Source: Deinococcales bacterium
GTDB lineage: Bacteria > Deinococcota > Deinococci > Deinococcales > Trueperaceae
DNA length: 35,751 nucleotides
Reading direction: 5' to 3'
NCBI GenBank assembly: GCA_012515535.1
Contig: JAAYYF010000166.1
Span: 1-35,751 of the forward strand
How positions within the stretch are numbered: the first letter of the stretch is position 1; every line of letters starts with the position of its first letter. The notes beneath the pieces are model-generated. The model was not told the origin of the DNA. It made no database searches and was given only the letters and a program-made list of their open reading frames with translations. The position numbers were made by a program, and so were the translations under genes. Of this stretch, positions 7,067-15,813 are shown in pieces.

Positions 7067-8497
7067 TCAGGCCTGGTCGACGGGCGCGGGCTCGGCCTGC
7101 GGCTCGGGCTCCTCGCGCTGCGCCACGACCGACACCACGCGGCGCTCGTCGCCGTCCTCGACGGTGAAGCGCACCCCCTGGAAGCTGATGCTCTCGCCGG
7201 GCTGCGGGATGTGGTCGAGCTCGTCGATGAGGAAGCCGGCCACGGTGTCGTAGTCGCCGTCGTCGTCGAAGTCGATCTTGAAGGCGTCGGCGACGCTCTC
7301 GATGTGGGCCGTGCCGCGCAGGCGGAAGCGTCCGTCGCCGAGGTCGAGGATGTCGTCGACCTCGTCCTCGTCGGTCTCGTCGTAGATCTCGCCGGTGATC
7401 TCCTCGATGATGTCCTCGAGGGTGATGAGGCCGGCGGTGCCGCCGAACTCGTCGACCACCACGGCGATGTGGTTCTTGCGGATGCGCATGTCGCGCAGCA
7501 GGCTGAGGATCGAGAGCGTCTCGGGCACGTACTGCGCCGGCGTCATGATGTCGGCGACGCGCGTGCTGCTGACGGCCTCGGCTAGCCCTAGGTAGGGCAG
7601 CAGGTCGCGGGCGTAGACCACGCCCTTGATGTCGTCGATGCTCTCGCCGTAGACGGGCAGGCGGCTGTAACCGTGCTCGGTGACGAGCTTCTGCAGCTCG
7701 TCGAGGCTGACGTCCTCGCGCACCGCCACCACGTCGACGCGCGGGGTCATCACCTCGCGCACCACCGTCTCCTCGAGGTCGATGACGCCGCGGATCATCT
7801 CCTGCTCCTGCGCCTCGAGGGCGCCCGACTCCTCCGCCGACTGCAGCATCATGCGCAGCTCGTCGGTGGACATGAAGGTGGAGCTGGTGGGCTGCAGCCG
7901 CAGCAGGCGCAGCACCTGGCCGGTGACCCAGGTGAAGCCGATGCCGAGCGGGTACAGCACCACCGACATGAAGTAGACGGGCCGGATGACCAGCCGCGAC
8001 ACCGCCACGGGGTGGTGCACGGCGATCGACTTGGGGGTGATCTCGCCGAACACCAGGATCACCAGGGTGGTGATCGCCGTGGCGATGGAGACGGCCAGCG
8101 ACTCGCTGCCGCCGCGCGCGATCGTGACCGCCAGCGTGACCTGGGTGACGAGCGCCGTGAAGGCGATGTTGACGATGTTGTTGCCGATGAGCAGGGTGGT
8201 GATGAAGCGCGTGGGGTTGCGCTCGAGCACGCCGAAGGCGAAGCCGGCGGGGCTGCCCGAGTCGCGCAGCTCGCGCACCTTCCACGAGCCGATGGCGGTG
8301 AGCGCCGTCTCGGAGGCCGACATGAAGCCGGACAGCAGGAGCAGCACCACGAACACCACGACCTGCAGGGCGCTGACGCCGCCGCCCGAGGGCTCGGCGG
8401 CCTGCGCCAACGCGAGGCTGGTGATGACGAGGGGGATTGTCAGCAGGGGGGCGACGCGCGTTAGGCGTCGCGATCGTTCCGGAGGGTTGTCTTCCAT
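7067..8497 (-). CDS. CNNM/CBS/CorC-domain membrane protein (HlyC/CorC family)
   Basis: This 476-residue protein belongs to the family linked to magnesium and cobalt efflux, sometimes labelled hemolysin-like. After a hydrophobic N-terminus (about 17-32), the CNNM (DUF21) domain spans about 43-200. It has the signature 'MSASETALTAI' (59-69), 'NPTRFITTLLIGNNIVNIAF' and 'LVFGEITPKSIAV', where the acidic and polar residues line the ion site in relatives. A CBS pair follows at about 245-305 ('REVMTPRVDVVAV') and 313-370. A CorC/HlyC domain (380-465) and an acidic, proline-rich tail complete it. The ATG at 8497 was chosen because it starts the recognisable family sequence and lies 11 nt after TACAAT; the frame stays open further upstream. 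Ion specificity is inferred from the family only. Confidence 0.9.
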   Translation of the reverse strand: MEDNPPERSRRLTRVAPLLTIPLVITSLALAQAAEPSGGGVSALQVVVFVVLLLLSGFMSASETALTAIGSWKVRELRDSGSPAGFAFGVLERNPTRFITTLLIGNNIVNIAFTALVTQVTLAVTIARGGSESLAVSIATAITTLVILVFGEITPKSIAVHHPVAVSRLVIRPVYFMSVVLYPLGIGFTWVTGQVLRLLRLQPTSSTFMSTDELRMMLQSAEESGALEAQEQEMIRGVIDLEETVVREVMTPRVDVVAVREDVSLDELQKLVTEHGYSRLPVYGESIDDIKGVVYARDLLPYLGLAEAVSSTRVADIMTPAQYVPETLSILSLLRDMRIRKNHIAVVVDEFGGTAGLITLEDIIEEITGEIYDETDEDEVDDILDLGDGRFRLRGTAHIESVADAFKIDFDDDGDYDTVAGFLIDELDHIPQPGESISFQGVRFTVEDGDERRVVSVVAQREEPEPQAEPAPVDQA

Positions 8498-8716
8498 CAG
8501 TTGGGGGGATTGTAGCACAGCGCCGCCGCCGTCCAGCATCTCCGTAGTGCATGCCGGAAACGCCGTCGGTAACGGCACGAACCGCGAGGTGCTGCCGCAA
8601 CTCGCGCCTGAAATCGGCCGGTTCCCGGGGCGCAAGCCCCGCACCTGCCGCTGGCGACGGGCGGCGCCGCGAACCCGCCGGGCGCCGGCGCCGCAGGCGG
8701 TATGCTCGCTGACCGT
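8498..8716. promoter_or_regulatory. Divergent intergenic region with two promoters
   Basis: This 219-base gap separates the CNNM gene (minus) from the deoxynucleoside kinase (plus). The minus-strand -10 is TACAAT at 8514-8509, 11 nt before the ATG. The plus-strand -10 is TATGCT at 8701-8706, 10 nt before the ATG at 8717. Neither has a convincing -35. I see no gene, tRNA or obvious riboswitch in the roughly 180 bases between them. Confidence 0.45.
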
Positions 8717-9373
8717 ATGGACGCACCAGGCGGGACGACACACTCGGGCATCTACGTTGCGGTCGCAGGGAACATCGGCGCCGGGAAATCCAGCCTGACG
8801 CGCGTGCTTTCGAGCCGTTACCACCTCTCACCGGTCTACGAGGCGGTCGACGAGAACCCTTACCTCGAGGACTTCTACGCCGACATGCCGCGCTACGCCT
8901 TCCACTCGCAGATCTTCTTCCTGGCCGCGCGCCTCAAGCAGCACCTGCGCGAGGTGAACCCCGGCCGGCGCGTGATCCAGGACCGCACCGTCTACGAGGA
9001 CGCCGCCGTGTTCGCGCGCCTGCTGCACGAGAACGGCATCATGGACGAGCGCGACCACGCCTCGTACCGCACGCTCTACGACGCCGTGTCGGCGGCGCTG
9101 CGCCCGCCCGACCTGCTGATCTACCTGCGCGCCGGGCTGCCGACCCTCAAGCGCCACATCGCCCAGCGCGGCCGCAGCTACGAAGCCGACATCGACGACG
9201 GCTACCTCGAGCGCCTCGGCGAGCTGTACGAGCGCTGGATCGAGGACTACTCCCTCTCGCCCGTGGTGGTGGTGCCCGGCGACGACCTCGACTTCGTGAA
9301 CTCGGAGGCCGACCTCAAGCGCGTGCTCGACCTGCTGGAGCGCCACGGCCTCACCGCCCCGGTGGTGGGCTGA
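8717..9373 (+). CDS. Deoxynucleoside kinase
   Basis: This enzyme phosphorylates deoxyribonucleosides (salvage) at the 5' position using ATP. The 218-residue protein carries the P-loop 'GNIGAGKSS' (about 18-26) and 'YEAVDENPYLEDFY', whose Glu is the usual catalytic base region. It also has 'HSQIFFLAARLKQ', the DRx motif 'QDRTVYEDAAVF', and a LID segment 'RHIAQRGRSYEADI'. These mark the dCK/dGK-like family rather than thymidylate kinase. Whether it prefers deoxyadenosine or deoxyguanosine is not readable here. The ATG at 8717 is favoured over the in-frame ATG at 8702, which lies inside the TATGCT box. It is 10 bases upstream of murE and one gene away from a nucleoside phosphorylase. Confidence 0.9.
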   Translation: MDAPGGTTHSGIYVAVAGNIGAGKSSLTRVLSSRYHLSPVYEAVDENPYLEDFYADMPRYAFHSQIFFLAARLKQHLREVNPGRRVIQDRTVYEDAAVFARLLHENGIMDERDHASYRTLYDAVSAALRPPDLLIYLRAGLPTLKRHIAQRGRSYEADIDDGYLERLGELYERWIEDYSLSPVVVVPGDDLDFVNSEADLKRVLDLLERHGLTAPVVG

Positions 9374-9383
9374 AGCCGCCGGC

Positions 9384-10898
9384 ATGACCGGCTACCGGCC
9401 CGCCCCCATGCGCCTCGGCGCGCTGCTGGCCGACGCCGCCGCGCGCGCGCCGGAGCTGTTCGCGGGCGCGGCGCTGCCCGACGCCCCCACCCTGGAGCTG
9501 TTCCAGATCACGGCCGTGGCGCAGGACCACCGCCGCGTGGAGCCGGGCGCGCTGTTCGTGGCGCGCCGCGGCGAGCGCTTCGACGCCCACGCCTACCTGG
9601 CGGCCGCCGTGGCCGCCGGTGCGGTGGCGCTGGTCGGCGAGCGGCCCGCCAGCGAGGTGGGCGCGCTGGGCGCGCCCTACGTGCAGGTGAGCGACGCGCG
9701 CGCCGCCCTCGCCCACCTGGCGGCCGCCCTCCACCGCCACCCCAGCGAGCGCCTGCGCGTGCTGGGCGTGACCGGCACCGACGGCAAGACCACCACCAGC
9801 TACCTGCTGCACTGGCTGCTGCTGGCGCGCTACGAGGCGGGGCTGTCGAGCACGGCGGCCGCCTACCTGGGCGCGCGCGAGCTGCCGCCCGAGGAGGGGC
9901 ACTTCACCACCCCCGAGGCCACCGAGGTGCAGGCGCTGCTGGCGCGCTTCGCCGCCGCCGGCGCCAGCCACGCGGTGCTCGAGTCGAGCTCGCACGGCTT
10001 CGCCCAGCACCGCCTCGACGCCGTGAGCTACGCCCTGGGGGTGTTCACCAACCTCGCGCCCGAGCACCTCGACCACCACGGCACGCTCGAGGCGTACCGC
10101 GAGGCCAAGGCCACGCTGATGCGTCGCGCCCCGCTGAGCGTGCTGAACCGCGACGACGCCGCCTACGCCTACCTGGCCGCGGCCGCGCCGGCGCACGTGG
10201 CCTACGGCGAGCACGCGCGCGCCGACGTGCGCCTGCTGAGCGTGACGCCGGAGGCCGCCGGCCTGGCGCTCGAGCTCGACGTGCACGGCGAGCGCCTGGC
10301 GGCGCGCCTGCCGCTGGTGGGGCGCTACAACGCCCACAACGCCGCCGCCGCGGTGGCCGCCGCGGTGGCCGAGGGGCTGGCGCCGGCGGCGGCGGCCGAG
10401 CGCCTGGCGAGCTTCCCGGGCGTGCCCGGGCGCATGCAGGTGGTGGGCACGCGCCCCACCGTGATCGTCGACTTCGCCCACACCGCCCCCGCCCTGGCCA
10501 AGGCGCTCGAGGCCGTGAGGCGCCCGGGCAGCCGCGTGATCGTGGTCGTCGGCTCGGCAGGCGAGCGCGACCCCGGCAAGCGCGGCCCGCTGGGGGCGGC
10601 GGCGGTGCGCGGCGCCGACCTGGCGGTGCTCACCGAGGAGGACAGCCGCTCCGAGAGCGTCGACGCCATCCTGGCCGCCATGGCCGCCGGCGCCGCCGCC
10701 GCCGGCGGGGTGGAGGGCGCCGACTTCGTGCGCGAGCCCGACCGCGCGCGCGCCATCCGGCGCGCCGTGGCCGCCGCCGGCGCGGACGACGTGGTGCTGC
10801 TGGCGGGCAAGGGCCACGAGCGCGCCCTGGAGCGCGCCCACGAGACGCTGGCCTGGGACGAGGCGGCCGAGGCGCGCCGGGCGCTCGCGGAACGCTAG
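9384..10898 (+). CDS. murE: MurE-family UDP-MurNAc-tripeptide synthetase
   Basis: This 504-residue Mur ligase adds the third amino acid to UDP-MurNAc-L-Ala-D-Glu. The N-terminal UDP-binding domain ('[20 protein letters not shown]') is typical of MurE. The central ATPase domain has '[12 protein letters not shown]' (129-139; most MurE proteins have Asn where Asp133 is), '[10 protein letters not shown]', '[13 protein letters not shown]', and 'YREAKATL' with the probable carbamylated Lys243. The C-terminal domain has 'DFAHTAPAL' and '[17 protein letters not shown]'. Where meso-diaminopimelate enzymes have DNPR, this one has EDSR (419-422), so the third residue may not be diaminopimelate. The start at 9384 is not certain: a second ATG at 9408 begins 'MRLGALL', which resembles common MurE N-termini, and neither has a strong ribosome site. 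Confidence 0.87.
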   Translation: MTGYRPAPMRLGALLADAAARAPELFAGAALPDAPTLELFQITAVAQDHRRVEPGALFVARRGERFDAHAYLAAAVAAGAVALVGERPASEVGALGAPYVQVSDARAALAHLAAALHRHPSERLRVLGVTGTDGKTTTSYLLHWLLLARYEAGLSSTAAAYLGARELPPEEGHFTTPEATEVQALLARFAAAGASHAVLESSSHGFAQHRLDAVSYALGVFTNLAPEHLDHHGTLEAYREAKATLMRRAPLSVLNRDDAAYAYLAAAAPAHVAYGEHARADVRLLSVTPEAAGLALELDVHGERLAARLPLVGRYNAHNAAAAVAAAVAEGLAPAAAAERLASFPGVPGRMQVVGTRPTVIVDFAHTAPALAKALEAVRRPGSRVIVVVGSAGERDPGKRGPLGAAAVRGADLAVLTEEDSRSESVDAILAAMAAGAAAAGGVEGADFVREPDRARAIRRAVAAAGADDVVLLAGKGHERALERAHETLAWDEAAEARRALAER

Positions 10899-10907
10899 AC
10901 GGTCCGG

Positions 10908-10913
10908 TAGCAT
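10908..10913 (+). promoter_or_regulatory. -10 box TAGCAT for leaderless nucleoside phosphorylase mRNA
   Basis: TAGCAT ends 5 bases before the ATG at 10919, in the 20-base gap after murE. This suggests independent transcription of the phosphorylase. Confidence 0.45.
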
Positions 10914-10918
10914 CAGCC

Positions 10919-12211
<1,293 letters not shown>

Positions 12212-12228
12212 GCCCGCATCGCCGAACC

Positions 12229-12258
12229 TTGACACCCCGCGCTCGCCAGGGTTACACT
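12229..12258 (+). promoter_or_regulatory. Promoter of the initiator tRNA gene
   Basis: TTGACA (12229-12234), an 18-base spacer and TACACT (12253-12258) make the best sigma70-type promoter in the window. Transcription would begin about 14 bases before the mature tRNA. Confidence 0.75.
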
Positions 12259-12278
12259 TCTTTTTGCGTCCGATGCGA

Positions 12279-12355
<77 letters not shown>

Positions 12356-12376
12356 AACAAGCGTCACGGACGCAGG

Positions 12377-12403
12377 AACCCGCCCGATCCGCTCGGGCGG
12401 GTT
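12377..12403 (+). terminator. Terminator after the initiator tRNA
   Basis: Perfect 11-bp stem (AACCCGCCCGA/TCGGGCGGGTT) with a 5-base loop, followed by CGCTTTA, located 21 bases after the tRNA CCA end. Confidence 0.7.
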
Positions 12404-12452
12404 CGCTTTAGGCGCGCAGGCCGCGTCTCGGTCTCAGGAGGGGCATCGACGG

Positions 12453-13709
12453 ATGGGAGCGATCAGGGAGGGCCAGGCCGCGGCGCGCGCCAGCGCGGGC
12501 GCCGCGCCTTCCATCTCGCCCCTCGCGCTGCTGCTGGTGGTCGGCTCGCTGATGACCGTGTCGGCGCTCGCCACCGACGTGATGCTGCCGGCCTTCCCCA
12601 CCATGGCGCGCGCCTTCGGGGTCAGCGACGCCACCATCCAGCAGGTCGTGAGCGTCTTCATGCTCGGCTACGCCCTGCCGCAGTTCCTGATCGGCTCGCT
12701 GGCCGACCGCTTCGGGCGCCGCCCGGTGCTGGTGGGCGGCCTGCTCGTCTACCTGGCCGGCTCGGTGGCGTGCCTGGCGGCGCCCAGCCTGGGGTGGCTG
12801 CTGGCGGGCCGCTTCGTGCAGGGGCTGGGCTCGGCGGCGGGCCCCATCCTCTCGCGGGCGGTGCTGCGCGACCTCTACGCCGGCGCCGAGCTCGGTCGCA
12901 TGCTCTCCTACGCCATGATCGTCTTCTCGGCCGCGCCGCTGCTGGCGCCCGCCATCGGCGCGCTGATGCTCAGGCTCGGCAACTGGGAGCTGATCTTCGT
13001 GTTCCTGCTGCTGGTGGCGGTGGCGCTGATCGCGCTGGTGCTGCTGGCGCTGCCCGAGACGCTGGCGCGCCCCGACCCCGACGCCCTCAGGCTCGGCGGC
13101 GTGTGGCGCAACGCCGTCCGCGTCGCCGGCGACCCGCGCTCGGCCTGGTCGCTGCTGTTCATGACCTTCACCTACGCCGGGCTGATGGCCTACCTGCTGT
13201 CGGCCTCGGCGCTCTACATCGGCTGGTTCGGCCTCGACGAGAGCGGCTTCGCGCTGGTGTTCGCCGTGGTGGCCGCCACCTCGTTCGTGACGCAGCCCGT
13301 CAACGCGCGCCTGCTGCGGCGCTACGAACCGGTGCAGGTGGTGGGCGTGGCGCTGCCCGCCTTCCTGGTGGTGGGGGCGCTCATGCTGGTGCAGGCGCTC
13401 CTGGGCGCGCTCACGCTCGTGACGTTCGTGGTCTCCGTGTCGGCGTTCTTCGCCTGCTTCTCGTTCATCATGGGCAACGGGACCACCATGGCCCTCGACC
13501 CCCACGAGGAGCGCGCCGGCATCGCCTCGGGGCTGCTGGGCTTCGCGCAGCTCGCGCTCGGCACGGCGCTGGGCGCCCTCATCGGCGGCTTCGCCGAGCA
13601 CGGGCCCGTGGCGCTGGCCACCGGCCTGACGCTCCTGGCGCTGCTCGCCTACCCCTGCTACCGCCTGGCCGCCCGACGCGGCGACGCGCCGAGCGACCGG
13701 CTAACATAG
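12453..13709 (+). CDS. MFS drug-efflux transporter, Bcr/CflA family
   Basis: A 418-residue inner-membrane exporter with 12 predicted helices, of the Bcr/CflA (bicyclomycin/chloramphenicol) branch of the major facilitator superfamily. It would exchange drug for protons. Helix 1 contains the antiporter-type '[17 protein letters not shown]'. The loop between helices 2 and 3 holds motif A, '[16 protein letters not shown]'. Helix 4 has '[20 protein letters not shown]', the block that marks this subfamily. The real substrate is unknown. The start at 12453 has AGGAGGGG at 12436-12443. The stop overlaps a TAACAT element that could be the -10 of era. The gene is alone, with no adjacent regulator. Confidence 0.9.
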   Translation: MGAIREGQAAARASAGAAPSISPLALLLVVGSLMTVSALATDVMLPAFPTMARAFGVSDATIQQVVSVFMLGYALPQFLIGSLADRFGRRPVLVGGLLVYLAGSVACLAAPSLGWLLAGRFVQGLGSAAGPILSRAVLRDLYAGAELGRMLSYAMIVFSAAPLLAPAIGALMLRLGNWELIFVFLLLVAVALIALVLLALPETLARPDPDALRLGGVWRNAVRVAGDPRSAWSLLFMTFTYAGLMAYLLSASALYIGWFGLDESGFALVFAVVAATSFVTQPVNARLLRRYEPVQVVGVALPAFLVVGALMLVQALLGALTLVTFVVSVSAFFACFSFIMGNGTTMALDPHEERAGIASGLLGFAQLALGTALGALIGGFAEHGPVALATGLTLLALLAYPCYRLAARRGDAPSDRLT

Positions 13710-13748
13710 CCATCAGCGTCGGGCGCCTCGGCCGAGGCGCTCCCCGAC
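13702..13748 (+). promoter_or_regulatory. Possible era promoter and 5' leader hairpin
   Basis: TAACAT (13702-13707) overlaps the MFS stop codon. Immediately downstream, 13718-13748 forms a long hairpin: GTCGGG then CGCCTCGG|CCGAGGCG then CCCGAC, with a three-base bulge. It could end the MFS message or structure the era leader. No T-run follows, so I do not call it a simple terminator. Confidence 0.4.
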
Positions 13749-13764
13749 CCGAGAGGACCATCGC

Positions 13765-14739
13765 GTGACAGCAGAACGAGACAACGACGGCGCCATGCCG
13801 GGCGAGGTCAGCCCGGCGGAGGGCCAGGCGGCGGGCGCAGAGCCCACCCGCTCCGGCTTCGTCGCCATCGTCGGCAAGCCGAACGTGGGCAAGTCGACGC
13901 TCCTGAACACCATGCTCGGGGTGAAGGTCGCGCCCATCACCCCCAAGCCCCAGACCACCCGCCGCGGCGTGCGCGGCGTCTACACGCAGGAGGGGCGGCA
14001 GCTCGTCTTCGTCGACACCCCCGGCTTCCACCGCAGCGGCAAGTCGGCGCTCGACCAGGCCATGCACCGCTCGGTGCGCGACGCGCTGGTGGACGTCGAC
14101 GCCGTGCTGTGGGTCGTCGACCTGAGGCGCCCGCCCAACGACGAGGACAAGCTGGTGGCGCGCCTGATCGGCGACCTGCGCGACACGCCCGTCATCCTGG
14201 TCGGCAACAAGGTCGACGCCGCCAAGTACCCCGAGGAGGCGCTGCAGCTCTACAAGGACCTGGCGCCGCACGCCGAGCGGGCGCTGGCCATCTCGGCGCT
14301 CAACGACCCGGCCGCCGTGTACGCCCTGCGCGACGACCTGCTCGACCGCCTCGAGGAGGGGCCGTTCTTCTTCCCCACCGACATCCGCTCCGACCAGACG
14401 CGCGAGGAGTGGGCGGGCGAGCTCATCCGCGAGGCCGCCATGATCCACCTGCGCGAGGAGCTGCCCTACAGCGTGGCGGTGCAGGTGGTGGAGTGGCAGG
14501 AGCCCGAGGAGGAGGGGCGCCCGATCGTCATCACCGCCGAGATCTGGGTCGAGAAGAGCGGCCACCGCCGCATCGTCATCGGCAAGGGCGGCGCCATGAT
14601 CAAGGAGATCGGCAAGATGGCGCGCAAGCAGCTCGAGGTCTTCCTGCAGGAACGCGTCTACCTCGAGCTCGAGGTGGTCGTGCGCGCCGACTGGCGCCAG
14701 GACCGCGAGGCCCTGCGCGAGCTCGGCTACGAGCCTTGA
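13765..14739 (+). CDS. era: GTPase Era
   Basis: Era is an essential GTPase that binds the 3' end of 16S rRNA during small-subunit assembly. The GTPase domain shows G1 'GKPNVGKST' (37-45), 'TTRRGVRG' (switch I), G3 '[10 protein letters not shown]', G4 'NKVDAAKY', and the SAL-type G5 'ISAL'. The C-terminal KH domain contains '[20 protein letters not shown]' and ends in '[19 protein letters not shown]', as in other Era proteins. The 324 residues include an unusual, low-complexity N-terminal extension of about 30 residues rich in Ala, Gly and acidic residues. The start is GTG with GAGAGGA 7 nt upstream. Its stop overlaps the TTG start of the GIY-YIG gene, so the two are likely translationally coupled. 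Confidence 0.96.
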   Translation: MTAERDNDGAMPGEVSPAEGQAAGAEPTRSGFVAIVGKPNVGKSTLLNTMLGVKVAPITPKPQTTRRGVRGVYTQEGRQLVFVDTPGFHRSGKSALDQAMHRSVRDALVDVDAVLWVVDLRRPPNDEDKLVARLIGDLRDTPVILVGNKVDAAKYPEEALQLYKDLAPHAERALAISALNDPAAVYALRDDLLDRLEEGPFFFPTDIRSDQTREEWAGELIREAAMIHLREELPYSVAVQVVEWQEPEEEGRPIVITAEIWVEKSGHRRIVIGKGGAMIKEIGKMARKQLEVFLQERVYLELEVVVRADWRQDREALRELGYEP

Positions 14740-15098
14740 GCATCGCCGCCAGGTGGCGCTCGCTGGCGCGCCTGCCCGCCCCGCGCGGCCGCGACGCCAT
14801 GCCGGGCGTCTACGAGCTCGCCGACGCCGACAAGCGCGTGGTCTACATCGGCCAGTCGGCCACCGACGTGCCCAACCGGCTGCGCCAGCACCTCGCGAAG
14901 CGCGGCTGCGTGGCGGAGCGCGCCGTCTACTGGCGCTACCGCTACAGCCGCGTGCCGCAGGCCGAGGAGGCCGAGCTGCTGGCCGCCTACCGCGCCGCCC
15001 ACGGCGGCGAGCTGCCGCCCTGCAACCGCGCCACGCCGCTGGAGCGCGACGCCGGGCGGCGCGCCGCCGAGCTGTTCGGCTCCCGCGACGCCGACTGA
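14736..15098 (+). CDS. Small GIY-YIG domain protein
   Basis: A short protein of 120 residues (99 if the ATG at 14799 is used). It carries the two halves of a GIY-YIG core: '[20 protein letters not shown]' (G-V-Y and Y-I-G) and 'NRLRQHL', where the Arg is a conserved active-site position. The usual downstream Glu may be one of the acidic residues in '[11 protein letters not shown]'. The family contains DNA nucleases as well as non-catalytic proteins; the function here is unknown. I prefer TTG at 14736 because it overlaps the era stop as TTGA, the same arrangement used by rsmI in this window. The extra 21 codons also keep full third-position GC and read 'LARLPAPRG', like N-termini of relatives. 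Confidence 0.72.
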   Translation: MSIAARWRSLARLPAPRGRDAMPGVYELADADKRVVYIGQSATDVPNRLRQHLAKRGCVAERAVYWRYRYSRVPQAEEAELLAAYRAAHGGELPPCNRATPLERDAGRRAAELFGSRDAD

Positions 15099-15120
15099 GC
15101 CGCCCGTTCTCGGGTGCCGG

Positions 15121-15144
15121 CACGGGGGTCCTGGGGGGCCCGTG
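15121..15144 (+). terminator. Weak hairpin after the GIY-YIG gene
   Basis: CACGGG and CCCGTG pair across a G-rich 12-base loop, 22 bases after the stop at 15098. This is a possible end of the era message. No T-run is present. Confidence 0.25.
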
Positions 15145-15203
15145 AGGCGCGTGACGGTTGTCTAGAAATGCGATGTTCATCGCTCTACAGTGAAAACGCC
15201 GAC

Positions 15204-15232
15204 TTGTCGGCCCGATAGGCGCGTGATATAAC
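15204..15232 (+). promoter_or_regulatory. Promoter of the small barrel-like protein gene
   Basis: TTGTCG (15204-15209), a 17-base spacer and TATAAC (15227-15232). The start point would be near 15239, giving a 47-base leader with a strong TGGAGGG ribosome site (15274-15280). A small dyad GCGAT-GTTC-ATCGC at 15170-15183 lies upstream and could bind a regulator. This stretch is visibly more AT-rich than its surroundings. Confidence 0.6.
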
Positions 15233-15285
15233 CGGGCAGACGAGGAGAAAGTGAGTCTTCTCAGTATTCGGTTTGGAGGGTTTGC

Positions 15286-15738
15286 ATGCGCAAGTTTCTG
15301 GTTGCCCTGATCGCCGTCGCCGCCCTCGGTGCCGGTTCCGCTTTCGCACAGGGTGGTTACTGGGCCGGCTTCAGCGTCGGGTACCCGGGGGCCGCTCTGC
15401 ACTTCGGTATCGAGGACATCTCCCCCGATCTCTCGCTGCGCATCAACGCCGGCTACAACTACATCGGTAGCGGCTTCGCGCTCGGCGTCGACGCCCTCTA
15501 CGACCTCCCGGTCGACATGGGTACCGCTCCCATCGACGTCTACGCCGGTGGCGGCGTGGGCCTCGGCATCGGCACGGGCGTGGACGTCGCCGTGAACGCC
15601 ATCATCGGCGGCGAGTTCGGCCTCGCCGACGCGGGCCTCCCCCAGGGCGGCGTCTTCATGGAGGTCGGCCCCTCCTTCTCGCTGAGCCCCTTCCGCTTCG
15701 GCGTCGTGGGCCGCCTCGGCTTCAACTACCACTTCTAA
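15286..15738 (+). CDS. Small secreted beta-barrel-like outer-membrane protein
   Basis: A 150-residue exported protein with a clear signal peptide (MRKF, hydrophobic core, SAFAQ, cleaved near residue 22). The mature part alternates polar and hydrophobic residues in Gly/aromatic-rich strands ('YWAGFSVGYPGAALHFGI', 'LSLRINAGYNYIGSGFALGV', 'IDVYAGGGVGLGIG', 'GGVFMEVGPSFSLS'). It ends in 'GRLGFNYHF', an amphipathic strand with a C-terminal Phe, like the insertion signal of outer-membrane barrels. About eight strands would fit. I cannot assign a function; structural, adhesion or small-pore roles are possible. The strong promoter and ribosome site suggest high expression. Its codon use has more T and A at third positions (GGT, TAT) than neighbours, which also fits a highly expressed gene. 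Confidence 0.8.
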   Translation: MRKFLVALIAVAALGAGSAFAQGGYWAGFSVGYPGAALHFGIEDISPDLSLRINAGYNYIGSGFALGVDALYDLPVDMGTAPIDVYAGGGVGLGIGTGVDVAVNAIIGGEFGLADAGLPQGGVFMEVGPSFSLSPFRFGVVGRLGFNYHF

Positions 15739-15759
15739 GCAGAACCTGCGCTAACGACA

Positions 15760-15787
15760 GCGCCCCGTGGGATCACCCACGGGGCGC
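15760..15787. terminator. Bidirectional terminator between barrel protein and mfd
   Basis: Perfect 12-bp stem (GCGCCCCGTGGG/CCCACGGGGCGC) with a 4-base loop, followed on the plus strand by TTCCTTTC. It lies between two convergent stops (15738 and 15814). Confidence 0.8.
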
Positions 15788-15813
15788 TTCCTTTCGGGCT
15801 CGCGGCGCCGCCG

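Noticed and set aside
15251-15310. Short upstream reading frame in the barrel-protein leader (GTG at 15251, 19 codons)
   Set aside because: AGGAG is only 3 bases from the GTG, too close for normal initiation, and the frame has no other support.
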